Part shown: in pieces, positions 1 through 6,458 of the stretch
Layout of the letters: each line of letters starts with the position of its first letter
Numbering within the stretch: the first letter of the stretch is position 1
Origin: Planctomycetes bacterium UBA4800
GTDB taxonomy: Bacteria; Planctomycetota; UBA8108; UBA8890; UBA8898
Assembly: GCA_002402755.1 (NCBI GenBank)
Contig: DHGK01000374.1
Location: 1-10,612 of the forward strand
DNA length: 10,612 bases
Direction: 5' to 3'
The notes under the pieces: model-generated
What the model was told of the DNA's origin: nothing
The model's database searches: none
Seen by the model: only the letters and a program-made list of their open reading frames with translations
Program-made: the position numbers and the translations under genes

Positions 1-12
1 TCCAACCGACTT

Positions 13-33
13 TTGACGCCGTGGCGTTTTTTT
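13..33 (+). terminator. Weak intrinsic-terminator-like hairpin
   Basis: A 4-bp stem (ACGC at 16-19 with GCGT at 24-27, loop CGTG) runs into seven consecutive T residues at 27-33. It could end a plus-strand transcript entering from outside the window. The stem is short, so this is only a candidate. The rest of 34-181 shows no gene, only G/C-rich low-complexity sequence and a small repeated TAGGCTATAGGCTGTAG patch at about 36-52. Confidence 0.3.
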
Positions 34-181
34 GTAGGCTATAGGCTGTAGATAGGCGGCGGCCCTCTGGCGGCCCGCCGGGGGACGACGCCGCGGTTTC
101 GGAGAGGGGAGCGCTGCCCGGGTCCGGCGCTCCATGGAATTTACAGGGGCCGCGCGGGGCGGACCACCCTGGGGAAAGGTC

Positions 182-257
182 TGGTGGGCGATAGAGGATT
201 TGAACCTCTGACTCCTACCGTGTGAAAGTAGTACTCTAGCCGCTGAGTTAATCGCCC
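182..257 (-). tRNA. tRNA-Val (anticodon CAC)
   Basis: The reverse complement folds into a complete cloverleaf. The acceptor GGGCGAT pairs with ATCGCCC, the D-stem ACTC with GAGT, the anticodon stem CTACT with GGTAG (one G-U pair), and the T-stem AGAGG with CCTCT around TTCAAAT. The 7-base anticodon loop TTCACAC puts CAC at positions 34-36, which reads GUG valine codons. Discriminator A and a genomically encoded CCA end the gene (plus positions 185 and 182-184). The motif TTTCAC superficially suggests tRNA-Glu(TTC), but only the CAC reading gives a 5-bp stem and a 7-base loop. A promoter lies 22 bases upstream. Confidence 0.96.
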
Positions 258-278
258 GCCTGTAGAAAGCGTCCTGGA

Positions 279-307
279 ATGATAATCGGCGGAAAGGGCC
301 GCGTCAA
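279..307 (-). promoter_or_regulatory. Sigma70-type promoter of tRNA-Val
   Basis: On the minus strand TTGACG (302-307) is followed after exactly 17 bases by TATCAT (279-284). These are 5/6 matches to the -35 and -10 consensus. The start site would fall near 272, about 15 bases before the mature tRNA 5' end. The AT-rich -10 stands out in very GC-rich DNA. Confidence 0.75.
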
Positions 308-632
308 GCAGCGGATCGCGAGGCGGGCGGCGGCTGCGCGCGGGATCGGCGCGCGATGGCCCGACGCCTGACCGCGGCGAGATCGCGGCGCGCCGGCGCC
401 GTTTTAATGTGGGCGAAAAAAATTGCAACACGAGGAGTTTTTTGCTTTCATCTCGTGGGCGGCGGGGGTATGATGCGGGTGCGTCGAGAGGAAGCAACGG
501 GAGAGGGTCGCGGCGGAGAGTGTCGGCGCCGGGTGGAGCGCGCTTCGCGGATGTCTCCGCGAACCTTCGTGGCGCGCGGGCAAGGATGGCGCCCGCGGCG
601 CGGAGAGCCGAGAGAAGCGCAAGGAGGTCGTC
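308..632. other. Gene-free region upstream of the zinc-ribbon gene
   Basis: I see no convincing gene here; the open frames lack a start with a ribosome site or protein-like composition. It holds a short AT-rich patch (about 410-450), an inverted repeat CACGAG/CTCGTG (429-434 with 452-457), and a plus-strand TATGAT at 469-474 that could be a -10 element for the next gene, although no good -35 lies at 16-18 bp (TTGCTT at 442-447 is 21 bp away). The rest is GC-rich leader ending in the AAGGAGG ribosome site at 620-626. Confidence 0.4.
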
Positions 633-875
633 ATGAAGCTCATGGCGTGTACGTGCGGCCAGTCGTTCACGCTCGCGGCGATGCCGCATCGCCCGTTCAT
701 CGCCTGCCCCCGTTGCGGGCGCCGCCTGCCGGTTCACTGCGAGCCGAACGAGTTCATGGACCGTTGCTCGAAGTGCGGGCGTTTTCTGGAACGCGGCGTC
801 CTGCCGATCCACGCCGCGGGCTGCACCGGCGATTCGGAGACCGCGCCCGAGACGCGGCGCTGGCAGCACGTCTGA
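633..875 (+). CDS. Small zinc-ribbon protein, function unknown
   Basis: An 80-residue protein preceded by a very strong AAGGAGG ribosome site six bases before the ATG, which fixes the start. It has three cysteine clusters: CTCG near residues 7-10, CPRCGRR near 25-31 and CSKCGRFL near 44-51, plus His/Cys residues near the end (HAAGC). The last two CxxCG knuckles look like a pair of zinc ribbons. There is no signal peptide or membrane segment, so it is probably cytoplasmic. Such mini zinc ribbons are seen in nucleic-acid-binding or complex-assembly proteins, but I cannot assign a family. It has its own leader and is separated from the following operon by a hairpin and a promoter, so it is probably a single-gene unit. 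Confidence 0.75.
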   Translation: MKLMACTCGQSFTLAAMPHRPFIACPRCGRRLPVHCEPNEFMDRCSKCGRFLERGVLPIHAAGCTGDSETAPETRRWQHV

Positions 876-880
876 CATCC

Positions 881-900
881 GCCGCGCGATTCCGCGCGGC
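881..900 (+). terminator. GC-rich hairpin after the zinc-ribbon gene
   Basis: A perfect 8-bp stem GCCGCGCG/CGCGCGGC with an ATTC loop starts five bases after the stop codon. There is no T-tract, so it is at best a weak or factor-assisted terminator, or an mRNA 3'-end stabiliser. Confidence 0.35.
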
Positions 901-909
901 ATACCCGCC

Positions 910-938
910 TTGTAACTCCGAAGGGCCGGCGCTACAGT
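910..938 (+). promoter_or_regulatory. Candidate promoter of the carbohydrate operon
   Basis: TTGTAA (910-915) and TACAGT (933-938) are separated by exactly 17 bases, each a 4/6 match to the sigma70 consensus, in an otherwise GC-rich intergenic gap. Transcription would begin near 945 and give a leader of about 66 bases before the first gene. Confidence 0.5.
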
Positions 939-953
939 ACGGGTGAGGCCGCG

Positions 954-992
954 CCCGCGGCGCCGCCGCGGGCTTGCGGGTCCGTACGCAAG
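954..992 (+). other. Two stem-loops in the operon leader
   Basis: CCCGCGGC (954-961) pairs with GCCGCGGG (965-972) around a 3-base loop. Immediately after, CTTGCG (973-978) pairs with CGCAAG (987-992) around an 8-base loop. They sit just ahead of the GGAGGAG ribosome site at 998-1004. They may stabilise the mRNA or affect initiation. I recognise no known riboswitch class. Confidence 0.3.
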
Positions 993-1010
993 GGCTCGGA
1001 GGAGAGAACG

Positions 1011-1859
1011 ATGCTCAAGCTCGGCATGCACGTCGACAACTGGCGGCACAACGACGTCACGTACGAGGTGCCGTGCGAGTTCGCGCGCGCGCACGGCATG
1101 GAGTACGTCGAATTCGGCACCGTGGACGGCGACTACTTCATCCAGGCGCTCGGCTACAATCCGCACATCACGCTTCACAGCGATCCCTTGAAGCTCAAGG
1201 CCTACCTCGACTCCCTGAAGCTCAAGGTCTCGCAGATCGATGCGGCCTATCCCATGTCGAGTCCCGAGGGGCAGTACCGCGGCATCCCGTACACGATCAG
1301 ATCCATACAGTTCGCCAAGGCGCTCGGCTGCCCGTGCGTCGACACGACCGACGGCGGCAGGAAGCCCGCGGGGTACACGGACGCCGAGGTCATGGCGCTC
1401 ATGAAGCAGTACTACCGCGTGGTCCTGGAGTGGGCCGAGCGCTGGGAGATCATCATCAACGTCGAGCCGCACGGCCCGTACACGACGAACCCCGACACCA
1501 TGGAGCAGATCCTGAGCTTCTCGGACTCGCCGTACCTGCGCCTCAACTTCGACACGGGCAACACGTTCATCGCGGGGAACGACCCGGTCGCGTTCCTGAA
1601 GCGCTTCCGGCACAAGGTGTCGCACCTCCACATCAAGGACGTGAGCGAGTCGCTGGCCCGCAAGGTGCGCGGCGGCGAGACGGGGATCGCGACGTCGATC
1701 GTCTCGATCGGCGAGGGCGTCAACGCCGAGAACATCGCGGGCTGCATCGAGATTCTCAAGGACATGCAGTGGGACGGCGTCCTCTCGATCGAGTGCGAGG
1801 CGGCGCCCGGCAACGTCGAGAAGAGCCTGGAGTGGCTGCGGAAGGAGATCGCGAGGTGA
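1011..1859 (+). CDS. Sugar phosphate isomerase/epimerase-like TIM-barrel enzyme (AP_endonuc_2 family)
   Basis: A 282-residue cytoplasmic protein, the usual length for the xylose isomerase-like TIM-barrel superfamily. Candidate metal ligands sit at the ends of core strands: Glu152 in NVEPHG, Asp181 in LNFDTGN, His205/His207 in SHLHIKD, and Glu261 or Glu263 in SIECEA. Members bind Mn, Mg or Co and act on ketoses and keto-inositols (D-tagatose 3-epimerase, IolE/IolI types), and some cleave 3-oxo-glycosides by beta-elimination. Which of these reactions this one performs cannot be read from the sequence. A GGAGGAG ribosome site lies seven bases before the ATG. It is first in an operon with two exported proteins (36-bp gap, then 1 bp), which favours a role in processing sugars released outside the cytoplasm. 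The family call is firm; the substrate is unknown. Confidence 0.88.
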   Translation: MLKLGMHVDNWRHNDVTYEVPCEFARAHGMEYVEFGTVDGDYFIQALGYNPHITLHSDPLKLKAYLDSLKLKVSQIDAAYPMSSPEGQYRGIPYTIRSIQFAKALGCPCVDTTDGGRKPAGYTDAEVMALMKQYYRVVLEWAERWEIIINVEPHGPYTTNPDTMEQILSFSDSPYLRLNFDTGNTFIAGNDPVAFLKRFRHKVSHLHIKDVSESLARKVRGGETGIATSIVSIGEGVNAENIAGCIEILKDMQWDGVLSIECEAAPGNVEKSLEWLRKEIAR

Positions 1860-1895
1860 CGCCGCGCGGCGGCGCGTGACGAGAAGGAGGATGCG

Positions 1896-3518
1896 ATGAT
1901 CGGTGTGCACGGAGTGCGGAGGGCGGCATGCGTTCTGTTCGCGGCGGGCCTGTGCCTCGGCGGCGCGCTCGCGGCCGCGGACGGCCCCGCGGTGACCGTC
2001 AAGGAGCTCGACGGCAAGCTGCGGGTCGAGATCGGCGGGCAGCTCTTCACCGAGTACATTCTCAAGGGCTTCGCGAAACCGATCCTGTACCCCGTGCTCG
2101 GGCCGGGGGGCGTGTCGATGACGCGCGATTACCCCATGTCGAAGGTCGCCGGCGAGGCGTCCGACCACGTCCACCAGAAGTCGATGTGGTTCACGCACGG
2201 CGATGTCAACGGCGTCGACTTCTGGGCCGAGGGCAAGGACAAGGGGACGATCGTCAACGAGAAGGTGCTCGAGGTGACGCAGGGCGGGGCCGCGGCCGCG
2301 GTCGCGACCGCGAACAAGTGGGTGAAGCCGGACGGCGCGGTCGTCTGCACGGACACGACGAGGCTCGCGTTCACGACGGTGCCGGGCGGCCGCGCGATCG
2401 ACTTCGAGATCACGCTCCACGCCTCCAACGGCGACGTCGTCCTCGGCGACACCAAGGAAGGCACGATGGGAATCCGCACGCACTCCAACCTGTGCCTCAA
2501 GAACAACCCCGGTGTGACGACCGCGAACGGCCGCGCCGTGAACAGCGAGGGCGTGCGGGGCGCGGACGTGTGGGGGAAGCGCGCGCGCTGGGTCGACTAC
2601 TGGGGCGAGATCGACGGGAAGACGGTCGGCATCGCGATCTTCGACAACCCGCGCAACCCGCGCCACCCGACGTGGTGGCACGCGCGGGACTACGGCCTCA
2701 TTGCCGTGAATCCCTTCGGCATTCACGATTTCGAGAAGAAGCCGGCGCGCACGGGCGACCTGAAGATCCCGGCCGGCGAGAGCCGCACCTTCAGCTACAG
2801 GTTCGTCTTCCACGAGGGCGACACGGACGCCGCGCGGATCGGCGCGCTGTACGACGCCTACGCCTCGGCGGGCGCCGAGGCGCCCGAGGGCTGGAAGCTC
2901 GTCTACTCGCAAATGTTCGACACCGAGGATGCGCTCAAGGACTTCGAGTTCACGGACGCCTCCAAGTGGACGTTCGCGTCGCGCGACGGGAACGGGTGTC
3001 TGGAGACTCTCGGGACCGGCAAGTACCAGCCGAAGGTCAGGTCGCCCGGCATCATCGCGCTGCTCTCCAAGTGCATGTTCGAGGACTTCGTCCTGGAGGC
3101 GGATCTGCTCCAGACGGGCCGCGAGTACGGCCACAGGGACATGTGCATCTTCTTCGGCTTCACGGATCCGTCGAAGTTCTACTACGCGCACATGGCGACG
3201 CAGACCGATGCCAACGCCCACAACATCTTCATCGTCGACGAGAAGCCGCGCACCAAGATCTCGACGAAGACGACCGAGGGCGTCACGTGGGGGAGCCAGG
3301 TGTGGCACAGGGTGCGCTTGGAGCGTACGTGCGCCGGCGGCGCGATCAAAGTGTTCTTCGACGACATGACGGCGCCGATCATGCTCGCGTCGGACACGAC
3401 CTTCGGCGCGGGCTGCGTCGGTTTCGGGTCTTTCGATGACGCGGGCCAGGTCGACAACATCAAGATCTGGGCCCCGAAGGTCATCGAAAAGCCGTCGAGC
3501 TTCTTCGAGAAGAAGTGA
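1896..3518 (+). CDS. Secreted DUF6807 (PmoA-like) protein with C-terminal concanavalin-like domain
   Basis: A 540-residue protein with an AAGGAGG ribosome site and a classic signal peptide (Arg8-Arg9, hydrophobic to about residue 24, likely cut near ALAA-ADG). Residues about 30-325 match DUF6807 (PF14100, often mislabelled methane oxygenase PmoA): HVHQKSMWFTHGDVNGVDFW near 91-110, then THSNLCLKN, WVDYWGEIDGKTVGIAIFDN and a Trp/His-rich RHPTWWHARDYG segment. Residues about 332-530 form a second, beta-rich unit (FEFTDASKWTFA, GHRDMCIFFGF, VGFGSFDDAGQVDNIKIW) that looks like the LamG/3-keto-disaccharide hydrolase (DUF1080) jelly-roll fold. Both domains occur in polysaccharide- and keto-glycoside-degrading loci of PVC-type bacteria. 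It probably acts in the periplasm or outside on a carbohydrate; no reaction is proven for DUF6807 here. It shares the operon with the TIM-barrel gene before it and stops one base before the next start. Confidence 0.85.
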   Translation: MIGVHGVRRAACVLFAAGLCLGGALAAADGPAVTVKELDGKLRVEIGGQLFTEYILKGFAKPILYPVLGPGGVSMTRDYPMSKVAGEASDHVHQKSMWFTHGDVNGVDFWAEGKDKGTIVNEKVLEVTQGGAAAAVATANKWVKPDGAVVCTDTTRLAFTTVPGGRAIDFEITLHASNGDVVLGDTKEGTMGIRTHSNLCLKNNPGVTTANGRAVNSEGVRGADVWGKRARWVDYWGEIDGKTVGIAIFDNPRNPRHPTWWHARDYGLIAVNPFGIHDFEKKPARTGDLKIPAGESRTFSYRFVFHEGDTDAARIGALYDAYASAGAEAPEGWKLVYSQMFDTEDALKDFEFTDASKWTFASRDGNGCLETLGTGKYQPKVRSPGIIALLSKCMFEDFVLEADLLQTGREYGHRDMCIFFGFTDPSKFYYAHMATQTDANAHNIFIVDEKPRTKISTKTTEGVTWGSQVWHRVRLERTCAGGAIKVFFDDMTAPIMLASDTTFGAGCVGFGSFDDAGQVDNIKIWAPKVIEKPSSFFEKK

Positions 3519-3519
3519 C

Positions 3520-5199
3520 ATGCCCCGCGCGCTTCACGCCGGCGTCCTGGCGGCGCTCTGCGGCGCGGGTTCGGCGTTCTGCGCCGCGCCGCTCTCGCAC
3601 GCGTGGTATCGCGTGCTCCCGGCCGACGAGGGGAATGGGCCGCCCTTCCACGCCGTCGCTTTCGCCTACGGGCCGGCGGCGGACGGCGGCGTCGCCTGGG
3701 AGCTCGAGGTCAGGAAGGAGGACGCGCCCGCCGAGGCGCCGCTCTTCGCGCTCAGGTGCGTGACCGCGCGCGATCCGCTCGCGGGAGTTCTCGATCCGCG
3801 CGAGTTCACGCGCTATCGGCTCAGGATCGGCGCCCGGGCCCTGGAGTATCGCGATGCCGTGACGGGCAGGGCGGCGCTCCCCGGCTGGGGCGAGTTCACG
3901 CGGCGCTTCGTTCCGTGCCCGGCGAAAGGCGCGGACAGGACCGGCGGCTTCCCGCACACCTGCGAGTACCTGGGACACGTTCTCACGCTCAGGTGGACGG
4001 CCGAGGGGAAGGCCTGGGCCGACTGGCCGGACACGAAGACGCTGGCGCTCGACGGCGAGATGCTCGTCGGCACGGGCCGGGTGTTCAAGGACGCCGAGGG
4101 CGCGCGCCTGCCGCAGGCGCCCGAGCGCCGGAACTACACCTACGTCAACTGGACGGCCGATGACTACCGCGCGATGATCGCGGCCGGCATGAATCTCTTC
4201 GGGATCGTGCCGGGGGCGGGCGAGTTCATCCGCGAGGAGCCGGTGTTCCACCGCGGGGGCGGGGCGGGCCTCTCGTATCCGGCCGACCTTTACCGCAGCA
4301 ACTTCGTCGGGCCGGAGATGTTCATGGACGAGCCGGCGTGTCTCATGGTCGGCGACAAGACCGTGCACACGACGCTGAGGTACTTCACGGATGCGGCGGC
4401 GCTCCTCGGGGCGCGCGTGCGCGCGCAGAGCCCGAAGCGCGTGTTCGCGCTCGAGCGCGAGCTCGTGAAGGCGGGCGTGAGCTTCGGCGACATGCGCCTG
4501 GCGCAGGTCGACGTCGCGATCTGGGAGACGCGCTACGAGACCGCGTTCTACCAGCTCGCGGCCGGCGGGGCGGGCTTCGTCCACGAGGGGCGCTACCAGC
4601 TCGGCGAGTTCAACGAGTGGGCGCGGGCGTCGACGGGGAGCGACCGGCGCTACACCGCCGAGGAGATGTTCAGGTACCACTTCGCCGTGATGCGCGGCGC
4701 GGCGCGGCGCTTCGGCAAGGACTGGGGCACGAGCATCTACGGCCAGGCCGACCCCGCGCTGTCGCCGCTCGCCGTGACGCTCGCCTACGACATGGGCGCG
4801 CGCTACGTGTGGTTCTGGACGTCGGACCACGACCACCATCTCCCGTGGCCCGAGCAGCTCGAACTCGCGCGCGTGCTGGCGCGCCACGCGGCCGCGAAGC
4901 CTCGGCCGTCGATCCGCGGGCCGCGCCCCGTGCTCGACAAGGCCATCGCGATTCCGTACGGGTACTTTCCGGTGCTCGAGTCGCCGTCGAAGCGCAGGAA
5001 CGCCTGGGACCTCTGGTGGGTGCGCGAGCTCGATCCGGAGGGCAGGAACGAGGCGTCGCTCAGGTATCGCCGCCTCATGGAGCGCGCCTTCGCCGAGGTC
5101 AACCGGGCGCTCGATGCGCGCGAGGATTTCGACATCACGGTCGACGACGGCGCCGAGATCGCGGGCTACCGGAAGGTGGTGCGGGTCGGCGCCGAGTGA
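3520..5199 (+). CDS. Exported protein of unrecognised family, glycosidase-like features
   Basis: A 559-residue protein. I chose the ATG at 3520 because it directly begins a signal peptide (MPRALHAGVLAALCGAGSAF, cleavage near CAA-PL) and lies one base after the previous stop. The frame is open further upstream, but only inside the preceding gene. There is no strong ribosome site (GAGAAG only), so it is probably translationally coupled. A beta-rich N-terminal part (about 20-200) is followed by a probable alpha/beta barrel (about 210-490): YTYVNWTADDYRAMIAAGMN, then MFMDEPACLM, IWETRYETAFYQLAAGG, FVHEGRYQ, SIYGQADP and YVWFWTSDHDHHLPW. Acidic residues at strand ends (DEP, WETRYE, HEGRY) and clustered aromatics resemble clan-A glycoside hydrolases. 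I cannot name a family, and catalysis is inference. Operon position implies the same substrate as its neighbours. Confidence 0.8.
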   Translation: MPRALHAGVLAALCGAGSAFCAAPLSHAWYRVLPADEGNGPPFHAVAFAYGPAADGGVAWELEVRKEDAPAEAPLFALRCVTARDPLAGVLDPREFTRYRLRIGARALEYRDAVTGRAALPGWGEFTRRFVPCPAKGADRTGGFPHTCEYLGHVLTLRWTAEGKAWADWPDTKTLALDGEMLVGTGRVFKDAEGARLPQAPERRNYTYVNWTADDYRAMIAAGMNLFGIVPGAGEFIREEPVFHRGGGAGLSYPADLYRSNFVGPEMFMDEPACLMVGDKTVHTTLRYFTDAAALLGARVRAQSPKRVFALERELVKAGVSFGDMRLAQVDVAIWETRYETAFYQLAAGGAGFVHEGRYQLGEFNEWARASTGSDRRYTAEEMFRYHFAVMRGAARRFGKDWGTSIYGQADPALSPLAVTLAYDMGARYVWFWTSDHDHHLPWPEQLELARVLARHAAAKPRPSIRGPRPVLDKAIAIPYGYFPVLESPSKRRNAWDLWWVRELDPEGRNEASLRYRRLMERAFAEVNRALDAREDFDITVDDGAEIAGYRKVVRVGAE

Positions 5200-5207
5200 G
5201 CGGCGCG

Positions 5208-6098
5208 CTATTCCTCGTTCTTGTCGGGCGGGGGCGGCTCGGCGTCGAGGAGGATCTTGCCGTCGAGCTCCTTGCCCGTCAGGCGCGAGTAGCCGTAGGA
5301 CGCCGCGTCGCCGGCATCGTACGGGAACTTGTCGCGCGCGCTGATAACGGTCGCCTTGGCGACGACGTCCTCGCGGGTCAGGTGCGCCGCGCGCGGCATG
5401 GCGACGAGGATTCGGTTGCCGCTCGCCCGGACGGTGAAGTAGTACAGCTCCTCGAAGACGTCCTGGTAGGTGCGGACCATCGAGTCGTGCAGGCGGTTCG
5501 AGTAGCGGCTCCAGATGTTGCCGACGACGATGCCCTTCGGGGCGAGCGCCTTGCGCACGGCCAGGAGGAACTCGCGCGTGGCGAGGCTGTAGGGTATGTT
5601 GTCGGCGCCGAAGGCGTCGAGAAAGATGATGTCGTAGGGCTGGGTCGCCTTCTCGATGAACTTCCGGCCGTCGGCAACGTGGGCCTTCATGGTCTTGTCC
5701 TCGGCGAAGCCGAAGTACTGCCTGGCGACGGCGACGACGTCGGGGTCGAGCTCGACGCAGTCGATGTGCATCGCGGGGTAGCGCTTGTGGAGGAAGCGCG
5801 GGATGCTGCCGCCGCCGAGGCCGACGACGAGGACCCGCGCGGGCTTCTCGATGAAGGCCAGGCCCACGAAGGCGGTGCGGAGGTAGGGGAGCCCCAGATA
5901 GTCCGGGTCATCGGGCTTGCCGACGCTCTGGAGGGCGCCGTATTCCTCGAAGAGGAGCGAGCGCACGCCGTCGGAATCCTCGGTGACGATGATGTGGTTG
6001 AAGGCCGAGTCCTTCTCGTGGAGGACCTTGTCCTGGGACAGGGCCGGGACGGCGAGGACGAGGGCCGCCGCGGCGCAGCGGAGGGCGTTGCCCGTCAT
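5208..6098 (-). CDS. Exported spermidine synthase-like (SAM-fold) protein
   Basis: A 296-residue protein with an N-terminal signal-like segment (hydrophobic 8-20, possible cleavage near ALS-QD). A short beta N-domain (25-75, FNHIIVTED...RSLLFEEYGALQS) is followed by a Rossmann methyltransferase fold. The nucleotide loop VVGLGGGSIPR is at 91-101, the ribose-binding acid Glu117 lies in DCVELDP, Asp143-Gly lies in VADGRKF, and Asp161 lies in YDIIFLDAFG. This layout is that of polyamine synthases (SpeE). Asp161 matches the catalytic Asp, but the GGGDG Asp that binds the aminopropyl donor is Ser here, so spermidine synthesis is doubtful. Export would also be odd for that reaction. A ribosome site AGGAG lies nine bases upstream. 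A weak promoter (TTGCAC at 6152-6157, N18, AAGATT at 6128-6133) is possible. It converges tail-to-tail with the sugar operon, 8 bp apart. Confidence 0.8.
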   Translation of the reverse strand: MTGNALRCAAAALVLAVPALSQDKVLHEKDSAFNHIIVTEDSDGVRSLLFEEYGALQSVGKPDDPDYLGLPYLRTAFVGLAFIEKPARVLVVGLGGGSIPRFLHKRYPAMHIDCVELDPDVVAVARQYFGFAEDKTMKAHVADGRKFIEKATQPYDIIFLDAFGADNIPYSLATREFLLAVRKALAPKGIVVGNIWSRYSNRLHDSMVRTYQDVFEELYYFTVRASGNRILVAMPRAAHLTREDVVAKATVISARDKFPYDAGDAASYGYSRLTGKELDGKILLDAEPPPPDKNEE

Positions 6099-6174
6099 GG
6101 GGACTTCTCCTGCGTGGTGCCGCCCTCAATCTTGGGGGAGGCGCGGCGCGCGTGCAAGGGCCGGCGGGGCGCGC

Positions 6175-6210
6175 AAACAAAAAGCCGCGCGGGATCAGGT
6201 CCCGCGCGGC
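6175..6210 (-). terminator. Intrinsic terminator of tRNA-Leu
   Basis: A perfect 11-bp GC-rich stem (6184-6194 with 6200-6210, loop of five) is followed on the minus strand by TTTTTGTTT (6183 down to 6175). It begins eight bases after the tRNA-Leu CCA end, in the right direction. It also insulates the minus-strand gene at 5208-6098 from tRNA transcription. Confidence 0.88.
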
Positions 6211-6218
6211 GCGATTGC

Positions 6219-6305
6219 TGGTGCCGAAGAGAGGACTCGAACCTCCATGGGGGTAACCCCACTAGCTCCTGAAGCTAGCGCGTCTGCCAGTTCCGCCACT
6301 TCGGC
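6219..6305 (-). tRNA. tRNA-Leu (anticodon CAG)
   Basis: An 87-base class II tRNA on the minus strand. The acceptor GCCGAAG pairs with CTTCGGC. The anticodon stem CTAGC/GCTAG encloses TTCAGGA, giving CAG for CUG codons. A long variable arm (TGGGG TTAC CCCCA) identifies the Leu class. The T-arm is GGAGG-TTCGAGT-CCTCT. Discriminator A (6222) and encoded CCA (6219-6221) complete it. It is flanked by its own promoter and terminator, so it is a one-gene transcription unit. Confidence 0.97.
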
Positions 6306-6328
6306 ATGCCGTTGCACGTATCTGTCGG

Positions 6329-6356
6329 ATGGTAGCCGCAATAGGCCCCCAGTCAA
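6329..6356 (-). promoter_or_regulatory. Sigma70-type promoter of tRNA-Leu
   Basis: On the minus strand TTGACT (6351-6356) and TACCAT (6329-6334) are separated by 16 bases. The predicted start is near 6322, about 17 bases before the tRNA 5' end. Good -35, moderate -10. Confidence 0.65.
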
Positions 6357-6442
6357 GTGGGCGGGAATGAAAAGTTCCGGGAACGGGGGGCCCGGCGCGC
6401 GCGTGCGGGGGGCCGTCCGTTCCCTTCGGGCGCCGGCGGCCC

Positions 6443-6448
6443 TACAAT
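6443..6448 (+). promoter_or_regulatory. Candidate -10 element of smpB, very close to its start codon
   Basis: TACAAT (5/6 match) ends only ten bases before the smpB ATG. No clear -35 is seen 16-18 bases upstream (TTCCCT at 6420-6425 is the best). If it is used, transcription would begin at about 6455, giving a leader of only a few bases, in line with the absence of a Shine-Dalgarno site. Confidence 0.4.
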
Positions 6449-6458
6449 ACTCTCTGCG

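Noticed and set aside
182..257. Reading the tRNA as tRNA-Glu(TTC) because of the TTTCAC string
   Set aside because: That reading needs a 9-base loop or a 4-bp stem; the CAC (Val) alignment gives a proper 5-bp stem and 7-base loop.
141..3521. A 1126-codon open frame on the minus strand opposite the sugar operon
   Set aside because: It is Arg/Ala/Val-rich antisense shadow of three well-supported plus-strand genes in stop-poor GC-rich DNA; its 3' end even reads through the tRNA-Val gene.
3481..4887. A 468-codon minus-strand open frame
   Set aside because: Antisense to the 3520-5199 gene, with repetitive Arg/Glu/His-rich composition and no family motif.
4338..6272. A 644-codon plus-strand open frame spanning two convergent genes
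   Set aside because: Its first part is out of frame with the plus-strand gene and its second part is antisense to the spermidine-synthase-like gene; it ends in tRNA-Leu antisense.
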